In this document: piece after piece, positions 8,720 to 17,781 of the stretch
Position numbering within the stretch: position 1 is the stretch's first letter
Layout of the letters: each line of letters starts with the position of its first letter
Source: Clostridia bacterium
Lineage (GTDB): Bacteria; Bacillota; Clostridia; Oscillospirales; Acutalibacteraceae
Direction of reading: 5' to 3'
Assembly (NCBI GenBank): GCA_017407645.1
Contig: JAFQWE010000015.1
Coordinates: forward strand, 1-54,500
Length of the DNA stretch: 54,500 nt
Made by a program: the position numbers and the translations under genes
Notes under the pieces: model-generated
The model's database searches: none
What the model saw: the letters and a program-made list of their open reading frames with translations, nothing else
Told to the model about the DNA's origin: nothing

Positions 8720-8738
8720 ATTAGCCTTGACTTTTTGC
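8697..8738 (+). terminator. Dyad ending the desulfurase gene, overlapping the next promoter
   Basis: CAAGGCTA (8704-8711) pairs with TAGCCTTG (8722-8729), extended by AAAAAG/CTTTTT on the outside. The desulfurase stop codon (8717-8719) lies in the loop, and the 3' arm runs into the -35 box (8727-8732) of the pheST promoter, so terminator and promoter share bases. Confidence 0.6.
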
Positions 8739-8754
8739 AGTTTTTTGTTATAAT
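8727..8754 (+). promoter_or_regulatory. Sigma-A promoter of the T-box-pheST unit
   Basis: TTGACT (8727-8732) and TATAAT (8749-8754) are separated by 16 bases. Transcription would start near 8761, just ahead of the T-box leader. Confidence 0.8.
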
Positions 8755-8761
8755 TAGTCCA

Positions 8762-9013
8762 AACGCAGTGATGAAGAAAAGTAGTTGTGCTTTTTCATTC
8801 CCAGAGAGGTGCCGTCATCGGCTGCAAGCGGCGCTGTTTTGATTACACGATGAAGTTCCCTTCGGAGCGGTGGGACTGAATTAACAGTAGGTCCTGACGG
8901 GTTGCAATTCCGTTACAGATTGCGGGAGTGTATGCTTCTTTTCAGCATAAATAAGGGTGGTACCGCGGAATTTGTTTTTTCGTCCCTTGCATTGTTAATG
9001 CAGGGGACTTTTT
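8762..9013 (+). promoter_or_regulatory. T-box leader (Phe) upstream of pheST
   Basis: The 322-base gap before pheS is filled by a T-box. Visible parts are the stem I start with AGTA (near 8780), the conserved AGAGAG of the stem I apical region (near 8802), a GAAGTTC segment with a TTC phenylalanine codon as likely specifier (8856-8858), the T-box consensus AGGGTGGTACCGCGG (8954-8968), and a terminator hairpin (8982-8993 with 8997-9008) followed by TTTTTATTTT. Uncharged tRNA-Phe would pair with the specifier and the GGTACC-side bulge, stabilise the antiterminator and turn pheST on. The specifier position is inferred from sequence layout, not from a computed fold. Confidence 0.92.
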
Positions 9014-9041
9014 ATTTTGTTAATTTTTTTGAGGTGATAAA

Positions 9042-10061
9042 ATGAAAGAACAGTTGAAAAATGTTGCCATATCGGCACAGCAAGCTCTTGAATCGGTTAA
9101 AGACCAACAAGAGCTGGAAGCACTGCGAGTTCGCTTTTTGGGTAAAAAAGGCGAGTTGACTGCAATTTTAAAGCAGATGGGTAGCCTTTCCCCTGAAGAG
9201 CGTCCTGTAATCGGTCAGTTGGCAAACGAAACCCGCGCTCAGATTGAGGCAGTTATTGCCGAAAAATCTGCTCAGTTTAAATCTGCAACAGCAAGTGAAA
9301 AGTTACGCAAGGAAACCATTGACGTTACTATGCCCGGTTCTAAAAAGGCTATGGGTAAAAAGCATCCCCTTAACCTTGTGCTTGACGAAATTAAAGAGAT
9401 TTTCTTGGGTATGGGATTTGACGTTGCTGAAGGTCCCGAAGTTGAGCTTGACTATTACAACTTTGAGGCACTTAATATTCCAAAAGACCATCCTGCCCGT
9501 GACACTCAGGATACCTTTTACATTACCGATAACATTTTGCTTCGCACTCAGACCTCTCCCGTTCAGGTGCGCACTATGGAAAAGCAAAAGCCACCTATCC
9601 GCGTAATTTCACCCGGTCGCGTTTTCCGCTCTGACGCAGTTGACGCCACCCACTCCCCCGTTTTCCATCAGATTGAGGGCCTTGTGGTTGACAAGGGTGT
9701 TACTATGGGTGACCTTAAGGGTACACTTGCAGACTTTGCAAAGCGCCTTTACGGTGAAGATGCAGTTGTTCGTTTCCGTCCTCACCATTTCCCCTTTACA
9801 GAGCCCTCTGCAGAAATGGACACTATGTGCTTCAACTGTGGCGGCAAGGGTTGCCGCTTGTGTAAAGGCGAGGGTTGGATTGAAATTCTCGGTTGCGGTA
9901 TGGTTCACCCCAAGGTACTTGCCAACTGCGGTATTGACCCCGAGGAATACAGCGGTTTTGCATTCGGTATGGGACTTGAGCGTTTGGTAATGCGCCGCTT
10001 TAACATTGACGATTTGCGCTTGTTCTATGAAAATGATCAGCGCTTCCTTGATCAGTTTTAA
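9042..10061 (+). CDS. pheS: Phenylalanyl-tRNA synthetase alpha subunit
   Basis: At 339 residues this is the usual bacterial length. The N-terminal coiled-coil that holds tRNA (about residues 1-85) is followed by the class II catalytic core with motif 1 ([19 protein letters not shown]), motif 2 ([15 protein letters not shown]), the substrate-pocket segment [14 protein letters not shown] and motif 3 ([15 protein letters not shown]). [18 protein letters not shown] segment holds four cysteines. It pairs with PheT as an alpha2-beta2 enzyme charging tRNA-Phe. It is controlled by the T-box leader and is followed by pheT after 12 bases. Confidence 0.97.
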   Translation: MKEQLKNVAISAQQALESVKDQQELEALRVRFLGKKGELTAILKQMGSLSPEERPVIGQLANETRAQIEAVIAEKSAQFKSATASEKLRKETIDVTMPGSKKAMGKKHPLNLVLDEIKEIFLGMGFDVAEGPEVELDYYNFEALNIPKDHPARDTQDTFYITDNILLRTQTSPVQVRTMEKQKPPIRVISPGRVFRSDAVDATHSPVFHQIEGLVVDKGVTMGDLKGTLADFAKRLYGEDAVVRFRPHHFPFTEPSAEMDTMCFNCGGKGCRLCKGEGWIEILGCGMVHPKVLANCGIDPEEYSGFAFGMGLERLVMRRFNIDDLRLFYENDQRFLDQF

Positions 10062-10073
10062 GGAGGGATAAAG

Positions 10074-12446
10074 ATGGATCTTTCAATTAAATGGTTAAAA
10101 GAATTTGTTGATATTGATTATAAAGCCCGCGATTTTGCAGAGGCTCTTACCATGAGCGGCTCAAAGGTTGAAGGCTACACTACCGAGGGCGCTGAAATCA
10201 GCGGTGTTGTTATCGGTAAAATCAACTCTATTGATAAGCACCCTAATGCAGAAAAATTGGTTATCTGTCAGGTTGACATTGGTGACAAGGTGCTTCAGAT
10301 TGTTACAGGCGCCACCAATCTTAAGGTTGGAGACATTGTTCCCGTTGCTACCGACGGCTCAACTCTGCCGGGCGGTATCAAAATCAAAAAAGGTAAGCTT
10401 CGCGGTGAAGAAAGCTTTGGTATGCTTTGCTCACTTGGCGAGCTCGGTCTTACGCTCGGCGATTTCCCCTATGCCATTGAAGACGGCATTTTTGTTATTG
10501 AGGAAGAGTGCGAACTCGGTCAGGATGCTAAAGAGGTTCTTGGTATCAATGACGATATCGTTGAGTTTGAAATTACCTCTAACCGCCCCGACTGTCTTTC
10601 TGTAAGAGGTTTGGCAAGAGAGGTTGCAAGCACCTATAATCTGCCATTTAAAGACCACACACCCGTTGTAACCGAGTGTGGCGGTGACGTTAAGGATTAC
10701 CTTAAATCTGTTAAAGTTGATGCAACCGACCTTTGCTACAGATATATGGCAAGAGTTGTTAAAAACATTAAAATTGCCCCCTCTCCCCGTTGGCTTCGTG
10801 AAAGACTTCGCGCAAGCGGTGTAAGACCTATCAACAATATGGTTGATATTACCAACTACGTTATGCTTGAGTACGGTCAGCCTATGCACGCCTTTGACTA
10901 CAAGCACGTTGCAGGCGGTGAAATCTGCGTAAGACGGGCAAACGAAGGCGAAAGCATCACTACACTTGACGGCGGTGAAAGAGAGCTTACCACTAACAAC
11001 CTGTGCATTGCAGACCGCGACAAGCCTATTGCAGTTGCAGGTGTTATGGGTGGCGAATATTCAGGTATTTTTGACGATACCGACACTGTTGTTTTTGAGT
11101 CGGCTTGCTTTAACGGTGCTTCTGTCAGAACTACCGCTAAATATTTCGGTATGCGTACCGATTCATCTGCCCGTTTTGAAAAGGGTCTGCCCCCTCAGTT
11201 GTGCCAGGCTGCTCTTGACCGTGCTTGCGAGCTTGTTACCTTGCTTGGCGCAGGTGAGGTTGTTAGCGGTGTTATTGACATCAAGCATTTTGAAGACAAG
11301 CCCGTTACCATCACTCTTGACGCCGATTGGACCAACAAATTCCTCGGCACAGACATTCCTGAGGCAGAGATGAAAGAAATTCTTTGCCGTCTTGGTTTTG
11401 AGGTTAAGGGTAATGATATTGTTGCTCCATATTACAGAATTGATATTGAGCACAAGGCTGATATTGCAGAGGAAATTGCTCGTATCTGGGGTTACAACTC
11501 CATTCCCGAAACTGCAATTAAGGGTAAGGCAAACGGCAAGGTTACCGATGAGCAGAAATTTGTAAGAACTATTAACGACGTTATGCTTGCGGCAGGCTAT
11601 TCTCAAATCAATACCTATTCATTTATGAGTCCAAAAGAGTATGATTTGATTTGCGCACCCGAAAATTCAGAGCTTCGCAATTCTGTAACCATCACCAATC
11701 CTCTTGGTGAAGATACCTCGGTTATGCGCACCACCGCTCTGCCCTCTATGATGGAGACTTTGGCTCTTAACTTTAACCGCCGCAATCAGAGTGCTAAATT
11801 GTTTGAGATTGCTACCGAGTATATCAACCTTGGCATTGACAATTTGCCCGATGAACAAAAGGTACTTATTGCAGGTGCTTACGGTAATACCGATTTCTTT
11901 GAGGTTAAGGGCGCCCTTGAAATGCTCTTTAAAGTTCTGAATTTGCCTGAGGCAGATTTCGTTGCAACAAACGACGAGGCGTCTTATCACCCGGGTCGCA
12001 CCGCAAAAATATTTGCAGGCAAAACCGAAATCGGTATTTTGGGCGAAATTCATCCCACCGTTGCCGAAAATTACAACATTGATGAAAAGGTATACGTTGC
12101 CAAGCTTAACGTTGCAGCAATGTATAAGGCAGTGGGTGAAGAAAAGATGTATCATCAGTTGCCCAAATTCCCTGCCGTTACCCGTGACCTTTCTATGCTT
12201 TGTGATGAGGCACTTCCCGTTGCCGATATTAAAAAGGCTATTGCAACAGGTGTGGGTGACATTCTTGAAAGCATTGAACTGTTTGACGTTTACAGAGGCA
12301 GTCAAATCCCCGAGGGTAAAAAGAGCGTTGCTTATTCCTTCACCCTTCGTTCAGAAAGTGGCACTTTAAGTGAAAAGCAATGCACCAAGGCAGTTAACAA
12401 AGCTATTGCAGAGCTTGAAAAATTAGGTGCAGAAATCCGTTCATAA
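10074..12446 (+). CDS. pheT: Phenylalanyl-tRNA synthetase beta subunit
   Basis: This 790-residue protein shows the full domain order: an N-terminal tRNA-binding OB domain (about 40-150, IDKHPNAEKLVICQVD), the B3/B4 editing module (RPINNMVDITNYVMLEYGQPMHAFD near 240-270), the B5 domain (about 400-470), the catalytically inactive synthetase-like core (about 490-680) and the C-terminal ferredoxin-like anticodon-binding domain (FPAVTRDLSMLCDEALPV near 700). It forms the alpha2-beta2 enzyme with PheS and hydrolyses mischarged Tyr-tRNA-Phe. The AAGGAGGG ribosome binding site lies in the 12-base gap after pheS. Confidence 0.97.
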   Translation: MDLSIKWLKEFVDIDYKARDFAEALTMSGSKVEGYTTEGAEISGVVIGKINSIDKHPNAEKLVICQVDIGDKVLQIVTGATNLKVGDIVPVATDGSTLPGGIKIKKGKLRGEESFGMLCSLGELGLTLGDFPYAIEDGIFVIEEECELGQDAKEVLGINDDIVEFEITSNRPDCLSVRGLAREVASTYNLPFKDHTPVVTECGGDVKDYLKSVKVDATDLCYRYMARVVKNIKIAPSPRWLRERLRASGVRPINNMVDITNYVMLEYGQPMHAFDYKHVAGGEICVRRANEGESITTLDGGERELTTNNLCIADRDKPIAVAGVMGGEYSGIFDDTDTVVFESACFNGASVRTTAKYFGMRTDSSARFEKGLPPQLCQAALDRACELVTLLGAGEVVSGVIDIKHFEDKPVTITLDADWTNKFLGTDIPEAEMKEILCRLGFEVKGNDIVAPYYRIDIEHKADIAEEIARIWGYNSIPETAIKGKANGKVTDEQKFVRTINDVMLAAGYSQINTYSFMSPKEYDLICAPENSELRNSVTITNPLGEDTSVMRTTALPSMMETLALNFNRRNQSAKLFEIATEYINLGIDNLPDEQKVLIAGAYGNTDFFEVKGALEMLFKVLNLPEADFVATNDEASYHPGRTAKIFAGKTEIGILGEIHPTVAENYNIDEKVYVAKLNVAAMYKAVGEEKMYHQLPKFPAVTRDLSMLCDEALPVADIKKAIATGVGDILESIELFDVYRGSQIPEGKKSVAYSFTLRSESGTLSEKQCTKAVNKAIAELEKLGAEIRS

Positions 12447-12453
12447 TTTAAAA

Positions 12454-12477
12454 AGAGCCCTCGTTTGCGAGGGCTCT
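12454..12477 (+). terminator. Hairpin after pheT
   Basis: A perfect 10-base stem, AGAGCCCTCG (12454-12463) with CGAGGGCTCT (12468-12477) and loop TTTG, follows the pheT stop. The T-run after it is almost absent (ATTAAAAGG), so it may terminate poorly and let some transcription reach the lipoprotein gene 17 bases on. Confidence 0.65.
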
Positions 12478-12494
12478 ATTAAAAGGAGCTTATT

Positions 12495-13967
12495 ATGAAA
12501 AAAATCATTGCTTTAATTTTGGTTCTTACTCTTTGTTTCGCTGTTTCTTGCTCTGCCAACAATGATAACGACGGTTGGGAGCCTGTTGATGGCGCTGACG
12601 AAATCAAAATTTCTTCCAACGCTAAAGTTGATGTTACCGACCAAGACGGAAAATACATATACACTCTTACTTCAGTGGCAGATATGTACACTCCTCTTAA
12701 AAATCCCGACAAGGGTTGGTATATTCATTACTACGATAACAACATAACCAAATATGGCGTAGGTCTTAAAGCCAAGGACGCCGTTAAAATGATACCCTGT
12801 CTTGACCATATTTATTTGCGACTGGCTTGGAGCTATCTTGAGCCTAAAGAGGGTGAGTTCAACTGGCAGATCATTGACAAAGTAATTGATGAATATACTG
12901 CCGAAGGAATAAAAATTTCTTTCAGAATCACCTGCAAAGAGACCGACGCAAACAACAAATATGCTACACCAAAATGGGTAAAAGACTTGGGTGCAAAGGG
13001 CACCATGATGGACAACGCTTGGGAGCCTGATTACGGTGACCCTATCTTTTTGGAAAAGTTGGACAATTTCCACAAAGCATTTGCAGAAAGATATGATTCT
13101 CGCGATGACGTTATTTACGTTGATGTTGGAAGCTACGGTGATTGGGGTGAAGGCCACACTGCATCCAGTTCTAAAAAAGACTGGAGTTGGGAAACTATAA
13201 AGACTCATTTCGATATTTACAATAAATATTACAAAAACACTCAGATTGTAATTAGCGATGACTTTGTCGGCAGTCGTGGAACTTCTGAAGGCAAAAGTGA
13301 AATCAAGCAATATGTTTTAGACAACGGTTGGACTTACCGCGATGACTCTGTAGGTGTGCAATGGTTTGTTGATACATATGGTGAAAAGCTTCGCTCTCCC
13401 GACCTGTTTGAATCGGTCATGGATACCTATCCCACCGTTTTGGAGTTGGAGCATTATCATTGGAACGTTGAAACAGGAAATTGGAAAAACGGCAAGTACT
13501 TCCTTTCTGCTATGGAGCAAGCCAATTCTACATACGGCGGATTCCATGGCTATCCTGCCGATTTTATCAAAGACAATCCAAAAATTGCCAAAGAGATTGG
13601 CAACAGGCTGGGCTATTGGTATTTTATTGATAATATCACTCTTAACAGTGACGAAAACAACATTAACCTTGAAATAAAATGGCAAAACAAGGGCGTTTCC
13701 AAAGCCTATAACAAATATGATTTTAACATTATTCTTGTTGACAGTGAGAATAAGGAGCATATATTTGCACAAAATGACTTTGACAACACAAAAATCTTGC
13801 CCAACGAGGAGTATTTGTCTAATCACGTAATATCAAAAGAAGGTTTAAAAAGTGGCAAATACACCTTAAAAATTGAAATGAAAAAAGGCGATGAAAGGGT
13901 TTATCTTGCCCTTGCCAACATTATGAAGCAAGATGGCGTGTATACTATCGGCGATTTTGAAATTTGA
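12495..13967 (+). CDS. Secreted lipoprotein with glycoside-hydrolase-like (DUF4832-type) fold
   Basis: This 490-residue protein has a lipoprotein signal peptide (MKKIIALILVLTLCFAVSC, lipidation cysteine near residue 19). The segment LKNPDKGWYIHYYD followed by HIYLRLAWSYLEPKEGEFNWQIIDKVIDEY is typical of TIM-barrel glycosidases of the GH42/DUF4832 group, and VDVGSYGDWGEGH (near 210) and VLELEHYHWN (near 320) hold candidate acidic residues. The last 110 residues look like a beta-sandwich domain (INLEIKWQNKGVSKAY). The substrate is not predictable from sequence. Its own promoter was not seen; it may depend on read-through from pheT. Confidence 0.8.
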   Translation: MKKIIALILVLTLCFAVSCSANNDNDGWEPVDGADEIKISSNAKVDVTDQDGKYIYTLTSVADMYTPLKNPDKGWYIHYYDNNITKYGVGLKAKDAVKMIPCLDHIYLRLAWSYLEPKEGEFNWQIIDKVIDEYTAEGIKISFRITCKETDANNKYATPKWVKDLGAKGTMMDNAWEPDYGDPIFLEKLDNFHKAFAERYDSRDDVIYVDVGSYGDWGEGHTASSSKKDWSWETIKTHFDIYNKYYKNTQIVISDDFVGSRGTSEGKSEIKQYVLDNGWTYRDDSVGVQWFVDTYGEKLRSPDLFESVMDTYPTVLELEHYHWNVETGNWKNGKYFLSAMEQANSTYGGFHGYPADFIKDNPKIAKEIGNRLGYWYFIDNITLNSDENNINLEIKWQNKGVSKAYNKYDFNIILVDSENKEHIFAQNDFDNTKILPNEEYLSNHVISKEGLKSGKYTLKIEMKKGDERVYLALANIMKQDGVYTIGDFEI

Positions 13968-13975
13968 GGTAATTT

Positions 13976-14920
13976 ATGAGAGACGATAAAAGAAAGGTTG
14001 CACTAATCGGCACAGGAATGGTTGGTATGAGTTATGCTTTTGCCATGCTCAACCGAAATATTTGCGACGAAATTGTGCTGGTTGACCTTAATGAAGAGCG
14101 TGCAGAAGGCGAGGCAATGGATTTAAGCCACGGAATCCCCTTTGCGCAAACAAGAATGAGAATTTGGTCGGGCAACTATTCTGACTGTTATGATGCCGAC
14201 TTAGCGGTTATTACTGCAGGTGCACCGCAGTCACCGGGAGAAACCAGAATGGATTTGCTCCACAAAAATGCAAAAATTATCACCGCCATTGTAAACAATT
14301 TGGTGGGGGCAGGCTTTAACGGTCTTATACTTGTTGCATCTAACCCTGTTGACATTATGACCATGGTTGCCGCAAAGGTGGCAGGTTTTGCCCGTGGCAG
14401 AGTTTTTGGCAGTGGCACAACACTTGACACCGCACGACTGCGTTACAGCCTTGGGGAGCATTTTGACGTTGACCCCAAAAACGTACACGCCTACGTTATT
14501 GGTGAGCATGGTGACAGCGAGTTTGTTCCCTGGTCCCAGGCTATGATTTCTACCCTACCTGTTACCGAGTTATGCCGACGCTCTTGCGATTGCTGTAACG
14601 GCGACTTAAAGGATATTGCAGAATCGGTAAAGGAAGCGGCATACACAATCATAAATGCAAAAAACGCCACCTACTACGGAATTGCAATGGCACTTGCAAG
14701 AATCACTGCCGCCATATTTTCTGATGAGCGCAGTATTTTAACACTGTCTGCTCCCCTTATGGGTGAATACGGAGAAAGCGGTGTCTGCGCAGGTGTGCCC
14801 TGTGTAGTTGGAAGAGAGGGTGTAAAAAGCGTTGTTGAGCTTTTGCTTACCGACGACGAGCTTAGCAAGCTACACTCATCCTGCGAATTGTTGAGAGAAA
14901 ACTTTAAAAAGCTTAATTAA
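13976..14920 (+). CDS. ldh: L-lactate dehydrogenase
   Basis: This 314-residue NAD-dependent enzyme has the Rossmann loop ALIGTGMVGMSYA, the substrate-specificity segment GAPQSPGETRMDL in which the glutamine favours pyruvate over oxaloacetate (malate dehydrogenases have arginine there), and the catalytic histidine motif IGEHGDSEFVPWS. It reduces pyruvate to L-lactate to regenerate NAD+ in fermentation. The gap after the lipoprotein gene is only 8 bases, so the two are likely co-transcribed; the functional link is not obvious. Ribosome binding site TGAGGTAA. Confidence 0.94.
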   Translation: MRDDKRKVALIGTGMVGMSYAFAMLNRNICDEIVLVDLNEERAEGEAMDLSHGIPFAQTRMRIWSGNYSDCYDADLAVITAGAPQSPGETRMDLLHKNAKIITAIVNNLVGAGFNGLILVASNPVDIMTMVAAKVAGFARGRVFGSGTTLDTARLRYSLGEHFDVDPKNVHAYVIGEHGDSEFVPWSQAMISTLPVTELCRRSCDCCNGDLKDIAESVKEAAYTIINAKNATYYGIAMALARITAAIFSDERSILTLSAPLMGEYGESGVCAGVPCVVGREGVKSVVELLLTDDELSKLHSSCELLRENFKKLN

Positions 14921-14927
14921 ATGCCAA

Positions 14928-14970
14928 CAAAAATGGAGTTGTATCCACAAGGACACAACCCCATTTTTTG
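14928..14970. terminator. Bidirectional terminator between ldh and radC
   Basis: CAAAAATGG-A-GTTGT pairs with ACAAC-C-CCATTTTTG, one mismatch, with T-runs on both strands. It lies between convergent ldh (plus) and radC (minus) and can serve both. Confidence 0.85.
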
Positions 14971-14973
14971 TTT

Positions 14974-15678
14974 TTATTTACCAAACAACGACCCATACTG
15001 CCTGGTGTTAATCAAAGACAAATAACTCTTTTTGGTTACAATCATATGATCCATCACACGTATGCTTACGGCTTTAAACGCGTCAAGCAAGCGCCTTGTA
15101 GTTATTATATCCTCTGACGAGGGTTCAAGCGTGCCGCCGGGATGATTGTGGCAGATAACCACGCAAGCGGCATTGTTTCGCACAGCAATCTCAATTGCTT
15201 TAATTATGCTGACCTCTGTCATATTAGCAGTACCGGTTTGCATCTTTTCGAAGCCCAAAAATCCGCCTGAATTATCTAAGCACAATATTGAAAAGCACTC
15301 TCTGTTGTCAAATAAATATTGCTCTTGTAAAAACGCGGCAATATCTTCCGTTGTACGAAATGACGCAGGCTCTTGCTTTTTAAGATTTAAATAGAACTTT
15401 GATATTTCAGGCACAAGTTTGATAAGTGTTGCTATGTTTTCGCCAACACCCTCCACCTCACAAAGTTTTTCAAAATCTGCATCAAAAGCCTTTTCTATTG
15501 AGCCGAAACGGTCTATTATTCTGTGAGCTAACTCATTGGTGTCTTTATACGGCACCGCATAGAATAGCAAAAGTTCCATTATATTATGGTCTTCAAAATC
15601 CTTTAACCCTGAATTTAAAAATCGGGATTTTAACCTTTTTCTGTGACCTTGATGGGTTCCTGTAATTTTTACAGACAT
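14974..15678 (-). CDS. radC: RadC family JAB/MPN-domain protein
   Basis: This 234-residue protein has the RadC layout: helix-hairpin-helix N-terminus (about residues 15-90, EVEGVGENIATLIKLV) and a C-terminal MPN+ domain with the metal motif CHNHPGGTLEPSSED (HxH, then S and D) near 185. RadC-type proteins were once tied to recombination repair, but that link is doubtful; the metal-dependent hydrolase substrate is unknown. The ATG follows AAGGAGTATATA. It is divergent from the pseudouridine synthase gene. Confidence 0.93.
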   Translation of the reverse strand: MSVKITGTHQGHRKRLKSRFLNSGLKDFEDHNIMELLLFYAVPYKDTNELAHRIIDRFGSIEKAFDADFEKLCEVEGVGENIATLIKLVPEISKFYLNLKKQEPASFRTTEDIAAFLQEQYLFDNRECFSILCLDNSGGFLGFEKMQTGTANMTEVSIIKAIEIAVRNNAACVVICHNHPGGTLEPSSEDIITTRRLLDAFKAVSIRVMDHMIVTKKSYLSLINTRQYGSLFGK

Positions 15679-15710
15679 TATATACTCCTTGAAATCAATC
15701 TGCAGTTATG

Positions 15711-15739
15711 TTACAATTATATATCATAATGTTTATAAT
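15711..15739 (+). promoter_or_regulatory. Promoter of the RluA-type gene
   Basis: TTACAA (15711-15716), a 17-base spacer and TATAAT (15734-15739) place the transcription start near 15746. The in-frame upstream TTG at 15689 would not be transcribed, which supports the TTG start at 15770. Confidence 0.7.
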
Positions 15740-15769
15740 TTAAAGTCTTTTTTAAGGAGTTTTTGTATT

Positions 15770-16732
15770 TTGAGGCAAATTATTGTCAAAAACAACGATG
15801 CAGGCCAGCGTCTTGACAAGTTTTTAACCAAAGCTTTTGGAAATATGCCAAAATCGTTGATGTATAAAGCCATAAGAACTAAAAAAATTAAAATAAACAG
15901 AGGCCGCGCTGACATTGCCTACAAGCTGTGCGAAGGCGACGTGATTGACATTTATCTTAACGACGACTTGCTTACCCCTGCTAAAAGCAGATATGAATTT
16001 TCATCTGCACCTGATAAGGTTGATATTGTTTATGAAGATGACAACATCATGCTTTTAAACAAGCCTGAGGGGTTGGCAGTGCATCCTGACAACAACGAGT
16101 ACAGAGATACTCTGATTTGGCGTGTGCAGCATTATCTTTTCAACAAGGGTGAATATATACCCGACAACGAAAATTCCTTTAAGCCCGCTTTGGCAAACAG
16201 AATTGACCGAAACACCTGTGGTATCGTAATTGCCGCAAAAAATGCAGAGGCGTTACGTATACTTAATGATAAAATTAAGTCCCGTGAGCTTGATAAGTTT
16301 TATCTTTGCGTTGTTCACGGCAAAATGAAAAGGAAGTCGGAGCTTTTAGAGGGTTATCTTGAAAAGAATGAAGACAAAAATCAGGTTTATATTTCGGGCA
16401 AAAAGACCGATGCAAACAGGCTCATAAGAACAAAATACACTGTGCTTGATTATAAAAACGATTTGTCACTGCTTGAAATTGAACTGCTTACAGGCAGAAC
16501 TCATCAAATCAGGGCGCATCTTGCTTCTATCGGTCACTCGTTGCTTGGTGACGGCAAATACGGCGTTAACAAAGAGGACCGCAAAAAAGGTTTTGTTCAT
16601 CAGGCATTGTGCTCATACCGACTGCGCTTTTCTTTTAAAAGTGACGCCGGACTGCTTAATTACCTTAACGGAAAAGAGTTTAGCATAAAATCCGTTTGGT
16701 TTGCAAAAGAATTATTTGATTATTATATTTAA
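15770..16732 (+). CDS. RluA-family 23S rRNA/tRNA pseudouridine synthase
   Basis: This is a 320-residue protein when started at TTG 15770, ten bases after AAGGAG (15754-15759); the frame is open further upstream but the promoter excludes it. An N-terminal S4 RNA-binding domain (about residues 10-70) is followed by the RluA catalytic domain with NRIDRNTCGIVIAAKN, whose Asp is the nucleophile, and the LLTGRTHQIRAHLASIGHSLLGDGKYG motif. The family converts specific uridines to pseudouridine; the target site (RluC/RluD-like or other) cannot be assigned. Usual HRLDR is NRIDR here. Confidence 0.92.
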   Translation: MRQIIVKNNDAGQRLDKFLTKAFGNMPKSLMYKAIRTKKIKINRGRADIAYKLCEGDVIDIYLNDDLLTPAKSRYEFSSAPDKVDIVYEDDNIMLLNKPEGLAVHPDNNEYRDTLIWRVQHYLFNKGEYIPDNENSFKPALANRIDRNTCGIVIAAKNAEALRILNDKIKSRELDKFYLCVVHGKMKRKSELLEGYLEKNEDKNQVYISGKKTDANRLIRTKYTVLDYKNDLSLLEIELLTGRTHQIRAHLASIGHSLLGDGKYGVNKEDRKKGFVHQALCSYRLRFSFKSDAGLLNYLNGKEFSIKSVWFAKELFDYYI

Positions 16733-16765
16733 AAAAAACTGCAGTGCACAGCACTGCAGTTTTTT
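16733..16765. terminator. Bidirectional terminator between the RluA-type gene and gpsA
   Basis: A perfect 15-base stem, AAAAAACTGCAGTGC with GCACTGCAGTTTTTT, loop ACA, lies between the two convergent genes and has T-runs in both directions. It touches the gpsA stop codon (16764-16766). Confidence 0.92.
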
Positions 16766-17771
16766 AATCAATCCATGCCGACTCATTTTCGTGTTTTTTT
16801 GGTCTGCCCATAAGATTTTTGATTGCATCCTTTGGCGGAGTACCGCCGTAAAGAATACTATAACACTGATTTGAAATAGGCATTTCAACATCGTACTTTT
16901 CACAAAGTCGGGCAATAACGGCGGTGGCGTGATAACCTTCAACAGTCATTCCGATTTGCTTTAGTGCCTCGTCAGCAGGCATACCTTGACCGATTAAAAT
17001 GCCAAAACGACGGTTGCGGCTATGCATAGACATACAGGTTACAATCAAGTCACCCATTCCCGTAAGGCCTGCAAAGGTATCTGCCTTTGCGCCTATTTTA
17101 ACTCCAAGTCGGGCAATTTCAGTAAGTCCGCGAGTCATAAGCGCCGCTTTGGTATTGTCACCTAAAGCAAGTCCGTCACAAATTCCACAGCAAAGTGCGA
17201 TAACGTTTTTAAGGGCACCGCCAATTTCAACGCCAACAACGTCGTCGTGAATATAAACACGCAAAACCGGGCTGCTAAGCTCATCCTGCACGTATTGTGC
17301 AATCACCTTGTCACTGCAAGCGGCAACAAGAGAGGTTGGCACACCCAAAGCAACCTCTTCTGCGTGAGAAGGACCCGACAAAATCACCACGGGATTTTTT
17401 GGCAGTTCATCGGCAATAACGTCTGAAAGAAGTGTAAGAGTTTCGGTTTCGAAGCCTTTTGCTACGTTAACAACAACGGTTTTTTCAGTTATAACCGACT
17501 TTAGACTTTCTGCAACGCTTCGCACTGCAAAGGATGGCACCGCTATAACAACAATATCACTTGTAGCGGCAGAGTTTATATCACCGTCAATAATAATGCT
17601 GTCGTGAAGTTTTATGCCTTTTAAAAGCTTTTCGTTGCCTCTGTTAGTTTTTAAATGCTCCACCTCTGATTCAAAGGCAGACCACAGTGTTACGTTATGG
17701 TCGTTAAATGCAAACGAGTTGGCAAGTGCCATACCCCATCCGCCTGCACCTAATACTGTTATTTTTGCCAT
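16764..17771 (-). CDS. gpsA: NAD(P)-dependent glycerol-3-phosphate dehydrogenase
   Basis: This 335-residue protein begins MAKITVLGAGGWGMALANSF (dinucleotide loop) and contains VVNVAKGFETETL, ILSGPSHAEEVALGVPTSLVA, the catalytic lysine region VEIGGALKNVIALCCGICDGL and the C-terminal LTGMGDLIVTC motif. It reduces dihydroxyacetone phosphate to sn-glycerol-3-phosphate, the backbone for phospholipids. plsY, which uses its product, lies directly upstream (10-base gap) in the same operon. It is the last gene of the DUF177-rpmF-DUF512-der-plsY-gpsA unit. Confidence 0.96.
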   Translation of the reverse strand: MAKITVLGAGGWGMALANSFAFNDHNVTLWSAFESEVEHLKTNRGNEKLLKGIKLHDSIIIDGDINSAATSDIVVIAVPSFAVRSVAESLKSVITEKTVVVNVAKGFETETLTLLSDVIADELPKNPVVILSGPSHAEEVALGVPTSLVAACSDKVIAQYVQDELSSPVLRVYIHDDVVGVEIGGALKNVIALCCGICDGLALGDNTKAALMTRGLTEIARLGVKIGAKADTFAGLTGMGDLIVTCMSMHSRNRRFGILIGQGMPADEALKQIGMTVEGYHATAVIARLCEKYDVEMPISNQCYSILYGGTPPKDAIKNLMGRPKKHENESAWID

Positions 17772-17781
17772 AATTTCTTCC

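Noticed and set aside
10431-12305. Long antisense open frames opposite pheT
   Set aside because: They lie fully opposite a well-conserved synthetase gene, have no recognisable domains, and reflect codon bias of the coding strand.
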